Source: Flammulina velutipes
Lineage: Eukaryota > Basidiomycota > Agaricomycetes > Agaricales > Physalacriaceae
Length of the DNA: 64,000 bases
Direction: 5' to 3'
Assembly (NCBI GenBank): GCA_011800155.1
Contig: CM022378.1
Coordinates: 620,001 to 684,000 of the forward strand
Shown one piece after another: positions 57,709 through 64,000 of the stretch (positions are counted from its first letter, which is position 1; the number at the start of each line of letters is the position of its first letter). A program made the position numbers and the translations under genes. Under the pieces are notes generated by a model. It did not search any database and had not been told where the DNA came from. It was given only the letters and a program-made list of their open reading frames with translations.

Positions 57709-59387
57709 TAGTACGTAGGCAGGGTTGGTATCATCTAATTTTCTCTGAATGTGCCAATCTTGAAGCTCGGAGATGTCCTCCGGCGTGAATGCATCAATAA
57801 CATGAGCTCTACATATTTATGTCTAACAAGGCGCCTAATTGCAGCACAGACTGTGTGCGTGTCAACGAGGCCCCTCAGTACATCATTCGCTCCAGCCTGT
57901 AGGTGACTCTTAACTTGCTTGTCACGCCTGCTATCTGGACTTGAACGGATTACGAAAATGAGGGAACGAAAGTCTCAATTGGTTTTTCCTTACGTTAGAT
58001 CCAATGTCAGAGGCAGCCAAAGGATAATCCGGATACATATGGTGAGTACTGGAATAGGGCACTAGCTGCACTCGATGAGCCATCACGCTCGTCTCGGCCT
58101 GGCCTGGCCATTGGTACTGACATTCCTTATGAGGCATCTGGAATTGCAGTCGATAGCGCCCATTCGGGAGTCCATAACAACACCAACTTTGGGTTGTCGG
58201 GCACCATCGTTCGACTTTGGCGATGGAATGAGATTTCTACAAACAGTTCAGCGTCCAAGACCACGCGTGCGAGCACGACACGTACTACTTCCTCCGGGGA
58301 GAGGATAACGAACGGGATTCCCTTGACTCTGCGAATGGGTGCGGTTGAACACGAAGCATGGCAGTCGCAAACGGATAAAGGGCGAGTGTTGACGAGTAAG
58401 CGAGAGATTAAGACTGTTGCAGTCAAAATAGAGAGTAATGCACTGTTTTCTAGCGATTTTCGACGGTTCTGAGGGCGTGTCTGGACCAGTGATCAACGTC
58501 GTCTGAGGCGACGCAGTAAGAGGGGAGGTCATCGTTGCGAGCGTCGGTCAACAATCATGGAGGAGACGACCCGCGACGAACCTACTCGTTAGGTTCCTCG
58601 GGTAGATTGGGCGATGGCAAGAGGCTGCGCAAAGGCAAAGGGGAGTAGCAGTGATCTCGAGGCTAGGTTTGGGTGCAGACCAAGATCGTGTACGGATATC
58701 GCCAACCCAGCGGCGCGTAAGTAGACCCTTCACCGCCCACAATAATCGTGGAAGATCCCGTTCTTCTTATTCAGATGTCAAAGAACGTTCAACGAGGTGA
58801 AATGAATGCATACAGTATCTGTTTGAATTTATTACCGAGTGCAATGCATCAGGCGTAAGTTTCCTCGTTGTGGGTCGTCGTGGCCTTGGCGATCGGGACA
58901 GTACTGCGGTCGTTGTGGATAAGATGCTGCCGGCCGTCGTCGTTGGAGATTGTGACCAGACGTTGGTGTCGGCACCGTTGTTGAGCTCACAATTTTCGAG
59001 GCAGGTTGTTTGGAATAAACTTATGCTTGCCGTCACGCCTATGCCTGTAACATTGCCAGACTGTCTTTGGAAGGAGAAAGGGCGCGCACCTTGATACTTT
59101 TACCAGACTCTCCATGGTTCCCTCAATTAGTAGCGCGTCTGGTTGGTTGATTTAGCATCGAAAAATGGAGGCAAGGTTAACGGACGCACCTCGATACTGC
59201 ATGAAACGATTCATATCTCGGCCACATAATTCAAAAACGTCTCTCCGTCGATATCGCCATTGGACTCCGGATTCGAGACGACAGAGCAGGTACGTCGCGG
59301 AGACCATGGATGTCAGGAGTGTCAGGAGTCCGGTCAGGACGCGGTACCTCGCGTAAGCGATTTGATCAATCTACATCAATTACTACG
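57709..59387. other. Intergenic; possible minus-strand relic
   Basis: Minus-strand frames at 58127-58532 (IPFVILSPEEVVRVVLARVV, MVPDNPKLVLLW) have protein-like character but could not be joined in phase, so a decayed gene is possible. Otherwise nothing supported. Confidence 0.4.
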
Positions 59388-60146
59388 ATGGTCAAAGTCG
59401 AATTCAACCTCGAAGGTCCTGACCTTCTACGCCACGTCACTGGTAATTCACCATCTGGGACGTTCCCACCTTCATGGATCAAGCGGCGAAACAAGTCTAC
59501 GCGGGATCCCAGCTCCGATTTCATGTGTTGCTTGCAGCACACTTTTACTCCACTCCAATTGGAAGCCATGAGGCATGCAAAAAGTCATTTCGTTGATATA
59601 CATTCCAACGAAGTCGGGGTCCAGATATTCTACAAGTTCTGGGAGACTTTCTTTGGTTCGCTGGACGATCAACGGAAAAAAAAGGTGTGTAGTGGACTTC
59701 ACGCCATTTATCTTCTAGAATTCTACATAAATGTAGGCCATTCGTTACCGACTCCTCCATGACAAATTTTTAACTGCCGCAAAAACCGACATCGCCCCGC
59801 CTACAGACCTAGTGTCGAGTGCTGGGAACATTGGCGTGTTTTACACTAGTGACGATGAATGGCTCGCTGCGGCCCACCTCCAGACATACAACTTCTTGGA
59901 CCGCCTCCTCCAAAGGACACTTCTTTTCTCCTCGTCAGAGGCGTACGTGATCATTCCAGAAAGATGTCAGTCAATAATACTCAATCCATACCTTGCGCCA
60001 GGCATCGATATGACGACCCTTGGGCACGTCATGCCAGAGAGTTCGTCTCATCCGTCCGTATGGCGCGTTGTATATTGGATGTGCAATTCCGGGAGGATGG
60101 TAGCTATGACGAGGGCAGTGACGATAACGCAGATGGTGAGAAGTAG
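59388..60146 (+). CDS. Unknown protein, three exons
   Basis: Exons 59388-59684, 59737-59942 and 60002-60146; introns 52 and 59 nt, donors GTGTGT and GTACGT; 648 nt, 215 residues, phase closed. It starts MVKVEFNLEGPDLLRHVTGN. Exon 2 encodes AIRYRLLHDKFLTAAKTDIA and LAAAHLQTYNFLDRLLQRTL, probably helical. Exon 3 begins HRYDDPWARHAREFVSSVRM and ends in a very acidic tail (YDEGSDDNADGEK). A relic of exon 3 in inverted orientation lies at 49640-49855, which supports the last intron's acceptor and shows that the gene has been duplicated. Function unknown. It is followed after 180 bp by another small gene on the same strand. Confidence 0.72.
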
Positions 60147-60326
60147 CCATAGAGTTGGTGGAACCAAAGAGGCATACATACCTACCTACTTCCGGAGAAA
60201 TGAGAACCGCTGCAAGCCTCTTCGGCGCCACGTAGATCCTCTGAAATTCATCTAGAAACTAATAAGGTCGAGAAATCAGAGAATTAATGGGCACATACGA
60301 AACTCAGACCCTTGAGCCCTCTCAGC

Positions 60327-60749
60327 ATGGAACGTTTAACGTTCAACGTTGAAGGCGGCGCCACTGTCATCCCTCATCTATCTGTCGAGGAGTCGTTGAC
60401 ATCTCCCACACCGACCATCATCCCGTCTGGTGTCACACTCAATACTCTTCCCCGTCCTCACATTAACCCTCTTGAGGGGACACCTATCGAATATGTTGAT
60501 CCACAAATACACGCACAAAGTCATGTCTACGCCTTAGTCACTCATCATGCATCAGCTCTCGAGATCCCCCTACCGGCAAACCATCATGAAGAGTTTTCCC
60601 AGCTTCAAACTCTGGTCGGCACCGTGCACAAGCAACTCTTGCAGTACAAACTTGTGGCTCATCTATGCGTTGAGCTTGGGTTGGATCACAGCAAGCCTTC
60701 ACACTCAGATGTGGTGGTGGTATTCAACGGTCTTGAGGTGAAGATCTAA
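60327..60749 (+). CDS. Unknown small intronless protein (140 residues)
   Basis: ATG at 60327 (MERLTFNVEGGATVIPHLSV) to TAA at 60749. Pro/Thr-rich first half (SLTSPTPTIIPSGVTLNTLP), helical second half (HHEEFSQLQTLVGTVHKQLL, LVAHLCVELGLDHSKPSH). The start context is AGCATGG. It lies between two other small plus-strand genes. No domain recognised. Alternatively it may be one exon of a longer gene, but no splice sites are required. Confidence 0.55.
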   Translation: MERLTFNVEGGATVIPHLSVEESLTSPTPTIIPSGVTLNTLPRPHINPLEGTPIEYVDPQIHAQSHVYALVTHHASALEIPLPANHHEEFSQLQTLVGTVHKQLLQYKLVAHLCVELGLDHSKPSHSDVVVVFNGLEVKI

Positions 60750-61073
60750 GTGGAGGACGTCATCTTCTGGAGTGGACGTTTGGTTGGCACTTATAAAATC
60801 ACAAGAGTAAGATGGATCAAATATCAGCTCTTATTGAGGACTGACAAGTAGTGCCCTTCGTCCTTGATACTTCTTCCCCACAGTATACACGTTCTTATGT
60901 GCTCGCCATCTTTGCTACCTCTCCCGAAGATTTTCTCCCGGGGTATATCATACACAATAGCTTGACCTGGTGATCTTAATGTATTCCTACAGTATATTAC
61001 TAATTACCCATCAATCCTAATGCATAAGTAACAACACAAACAAATAAATCTTCAACGTTCAACTGTTACCACC
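60750..61073. other. Short intergenic, AT-rich
   Basis: Probable 3'UTR of the preceding gene and promoter of the next. CTTCAACGTTCAAC just before the next ATG resembles sequence around the preceding gene's start. Confidence 0.45.
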
Positions 61074-61701
61074 ATGAACAACATTCATGAACTCGTTACC
61101 GCTCTTGAGATCAACAGGCTCAGGCGAGAGACAGCTCGTCTTGAACGCGATACGGAAGAAATCTTGCTTGAGCGTAACGAATCTATTGCGCGGATCCAGA
61201 TGCAGAATATTGAAGAGGCTCTAAAGCGCAATGAACTACTGGATGCGGAGATGAAGAATAGGGATGCTAAAAGGACTCGGGCAGATCTGCAGGCTAGGAT
61301 AGCTGAGCTTGAATTGGCGCAAACACAGGTACGTTCTTGGTCTAAAGGTATCAGCTGCAACAAACAATCTCTGTATCTAGAGGATCTCTAATATTATTGC
61401 CTCGACTTCAACTCTCGAAAGAAAATCTGATGGGACGGCAACTCCTTCACTGCCTGAACCTTCCGATGAGCAGGAAGACACAGTCACGATACCCGTACGT
61501 CTTATTTTTGAGGCCCCAGTGGATCGCTTCACACCACATTGCCAGAAACAGTCAACCGATAATGGGCGTCGTGGCAAGGTGGAAGTTGTGGTTCCCCACC
61601 TTCCCGCTACTTGGAAACCCTCTCAGTCATCTGGTGGTGGGTCTCGTGCAAGGGTTGATGTTGTAGTGCCCCAACTGCCTGCAAGCTGGAAACGATCTTG
61701 A
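61074..61701 (+). CDS. Small coiled-coil protein with repeated VPxLPAxWK motif
   Basis: Exons 61074-61328 and 61381-61701 around a 52-nt intron (GTACGT...TCTAG); 576 nt, 191 residues, phase closed. Residues 1-85 form an amphipathic coiled coil (LRRETARLERDTEEILLERN, RADLQARIAELELAQTQ). The second exon is Ser/Pro/acidic and ends with two copies of a short repeat, VEVVVPHLPATWKPS and VDVVVPQLPASWKRS. Function unknown; a dimeric adaptor or packaging protein is one guess. Its 3' end is convergent with the Plavaka relic on the other strand. Confidence 0.75.
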
Positions 61702-61839
61702 GAAGTAAGGTCTGGATGTATAGTATACAAGCAAAGGCCACGAAAAAGTGTATTATCAATAACACGCAGAGTGCATACCGTACGGTCTGGATTTTGGGAG
61801 GGTACTACTGTACGTGACGCTCTTGCATCGTGTGCGTCT

Positions 61840-63025
61840 GATAAAAAAATCCGGGGGGCTCCAAACCAATGAATTAAAAGCATAGCAGACAGGGCACTGT
61901 CAAAATCACCTGCCCTGTTGCAAAGCGCCGTGTAATGTTGCGCCCGAATGTTGGCATACTCCGAAAAGACCATTAGTAGTACTATTAGTAGAGTCAGTTG
62001 CCAACAGAAAGAGACATACCGCTCATCAAGAATGGCGACTAGATCCCCGTTACGAGAGGCTGCATATAAAACTCGAATCAGATGAGTGAATGTTGCTTTC
62101 CATACCCCTAGCTCAAACTCGTGCAGCATGTCCACGACAAGCGTATTGAATGGGTCGAATGTGTTGCCTGTGATATGCACAAATGCGTTCTAAGGCAACG
62201 ATTAGCTGATTTAATAAATATGAATTACATACTACTCACCACGGTCGGGACATGAGACGTTGGCTTCAGCAGATTCTCAACAACTGTACTTCTGATGCTC
62301 CGTCCAAGCCGATCGATGTATGGTATCGCGAGCGATAGTCACCTCTCCCAGCAGGTACTCGCGCAGATTTTTGAGCCGGAAACGGGCGTCGAGCTTTAAA
62401 CCCATTTGGTCGAGGTTAGTCTTGGGGATGAAGCATCGCAGACACGGACATAGGCCTTTGTCATGGATAGTCGCAAGTAGAACTCTAGAGAATTGTCATC
62501 ATATCTGAATCAGAAGCATAAACTGACTTACTTTTCCGGGTAGTCAGCGGAATAAGTAATAAGACGTGGATAAACACGTCGCTTTAGTACTCCATCAACA
62601 CATTCGATTACGATTCTGTTATAGTACGCGTGCATAAACTCCGCGTCGCCCAGCAGAAAATACCAAACTGCGTGCATCAATTCACGACGGGAATGTGCTA
62701 GTATCTCGCGTTTCTGTGTCTTCCAATGTACATGACTTCGCGAAGCAAAATCTTGAAAGGAATCGAGAGCTATTAAAGATCAGTCAGTTTGAACCTTGTG
62801 TAATCATCGAAACTTACGGAGGGAATGTAAGCCAGATGATGGAGACCTCCTGCGGTAAGACATGCAAGTAGGTACTTCGAAAGATTACCGAGGGCCAAGT
62901 AGATAGGCCACGCCTTCGCGTTGCCAAAGCTGGCTAGATGTGTCGCATCGGAAAAGAACATGATGGCGATGATTGTTTCAAGGTTACAGTGGGAATCGTC
63001 CTTTGGCTTTGGCGTTCAAAATCAA
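61840..63025 (-). pseudogene. Plavaka-type DNA transposase, truncated and frameshifted
   Basis: Minus strand, N to C: LETIIAIMFFSDATHLASFG, AKAWPIYLALGNLSKY, then (after an intron-like GTAAGT...AATAG gap) REILAHSRRELMHAVWYFLL, IVIECVDGVLKRRVYPRLIT, YSADYPEK. A phase-consistent 47-nt intron joins KVLLATIHDKGLCPCLRCFI and PKTNLDQMGLKLDARFRLKN. A one-base shift near 62310 precedes LGRSIRSTVVENLLKPTSHV, then ITGNTFDPFNTLVVDMLHEF and ELGVWKATFTHLIRVLYA. This is the standard order in Plavaka (CACTA-like) transposases of basidiomycetes. After DERY the remnant MPTFGRNITRRFATGQ ends in a stop, so the C-terminal half is lost, and the N-terminal zinc region is also absent. No terminal inverted repeats were seen. 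Confidence 0.87.
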
Positions 63026-63229
63026 AGGCATTGAAACGTCCGTAGGCTGAAATCGGGTCTGAGCTGCTCTGATCGTTCGCACCGCTTAATCAGGATGGTT
63101 TGGAATCTTTGGATCGAATAGAGTGATTAGTCAGCCAACGTCCCTTCTTTCCGACGTTCATCTTCCCTTTCGTTTCCCTTTGCCGTTCCTTCTGATTCCA
63201 TTACATTGTCTGTTTATCTTATGACATTC

Positions 63230-63629
63230 GCGCTGCAATCCAAAGTGTTTCGCTGCCATCCCTCATTCAAGGTATGTTTATTCCTCTCTTCATTGACCCC
63301 ATTGACATCCAGCGACGCGACTCAGCCCGGAATCTCTAGAAATTATCGTTGCACTCTGTTGCGACTCCCATGAGCATACTAAACTCGCCATCAATCACGC
63401 CCTCGCCAACTCCACGAAACATTCGACAGCGTGCGTGATCGCACCACATAGCCGCAGCGCCTCCTGCTCGTTGTTCCGTAACTCTGGCCTTCGTCCATAC
63501 AACTCCTCCGGGAGCACTGTCGGCCTTTCTTGGATTACTATACAACCCGGCCTCTTGCACGCCTCAACCGTCAATGTCGCCCATACCTGTCCTAGTTCCT
63601 TGGTTTGTCCCAAGTCGTCTCTGAGTTAG
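63230..63629 (+). CDS. Possible partial gene of unknown function
   Basis: A phase-consistent join of an exon ending 63271 (DIRAAIQSVSLPSLIQ) across a 41-nt intron (GTATGT...ATCCAG) to 63313-63629 gives ATRLSPESLEIIVALCCDSH, KLAINHALANSTKHS and a Ser-rich tail to a TAG. No ATG is found in frame on the left before a stop, so an upstream exon would be needed. No domain recognised. May be a relic. Confidence 0.35.
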
Positions 63630-64000
63630 TCTAGAAGTAGCAGTATTGATACTTGGGCATGAGATCTGAACTGGTACGTTATGTCGTCGCTTATGAGGTG
63701 TCCCCCGCTGATATCTTGAATGAAGGACGTCCCACCCGAACTCAATGTCCTTTTTCAAACGCGCTCCATGGCATGTTTACATACAAGGTACCATTGGGCT
63801 ACTTACATGTCCAATCACTGACTGTGTTTGCAGCTGTCGTCCGAAACCCGAAACCTGAGCCCTGTAGGGCCTCATAGGGTGTTTGGGTCCTCGGGATGTA
63901 TACACTTTTAGTTTTTGTCGCTAGTCTCATGTAGTAGACATTTCCTTCATATAACATATCACATATCATATCTTTGCTAATAGTCACTATAGTCTTCGCG
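63630..64000. other. Right edge of window, no supported gene
   Basis: AT-rich with short frames only. Confidence 0.4.

Overview
The window looks like a transposon-rich stretch of a basidiomycete (most likely Agaricomycetes) nuclear genome. The evidence is the gene architecture: many small exons split by introns of 38-60 nt with GTRNGT donors, CTRAY-like branch sites and YAG acceptors, for example the perfect TACTAAC in the intron at 9854-9905. The mobile families agree: a Plavaka-type transposase, a PIF1-type helicase relic and a Ulp1-like protease relic. I see no rRNA, no convincing tRNA, no CRISPR and no housekeeping gene cluster. Most exon joins below were made by hand, and I only trusted those in which the reading phase closes.

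Layout. 1-1722 (+): 3' part of a gene whose protein has one membrane segment and a tandemly duplicated Pro/Ser-rich exon. 2186-4630: copy A of a 2.44-kb near-identical repeat. 5078-10221 (-): a six-exon gene for a predicted 1633-residue protein with a candidate dioxygenase-like (HxD...H) region and a chromodomain; its phase closes from ATG to stop. 14218-19151: four small genes of unknown function. 16.4-18.1 kb: a mosaic of three repeats, each with a partner at 40-47.7 kb. 19.4-20.25 kb: two adjacent TA-flanked MITEs. 22.79-24.49 kb: a decayed gene. 28024-30469: copy B of the 2.44-kb repeat, which contains the last exons of a ten-exon coiled-coil gene (30155-32639). 34548-35250: a fold-back element. 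36053-37259: broken PIF1 helicase. 41650-43841: broken Ulp1-like protease. 45430-45830: a TA-flanked MITE. 47879-48869 (-): a paralogue of the 14.2-kb gene. 52.0-52.9 kb: a third, partial copy of the repeat beside a gene relic. 56169-57708: a five-exon gene whose first exon is interrupted by a hAT-like MITE with a perfect 8-bp target duplication. 59388-61701: three small intact genes. 61.85-63.0 kb (-): truncated Plavaka transposase. 63.2 kb to the right end: a possible partial gene.

These genes do not form a recognisable pathway. The coherent story is genome turnover: recent duplications (A/B/C, and the 1.16-kb inverted pair), relics of paralogues, and small non-autonomous elements. The most interesting pieces are the dioxygenase-like/chromodomain protein with a palindromic leader that recurs at 54.4 kb, the gene split by a MITE, and the duplication breakpoint inside an intron that left orphan exons in copy A.
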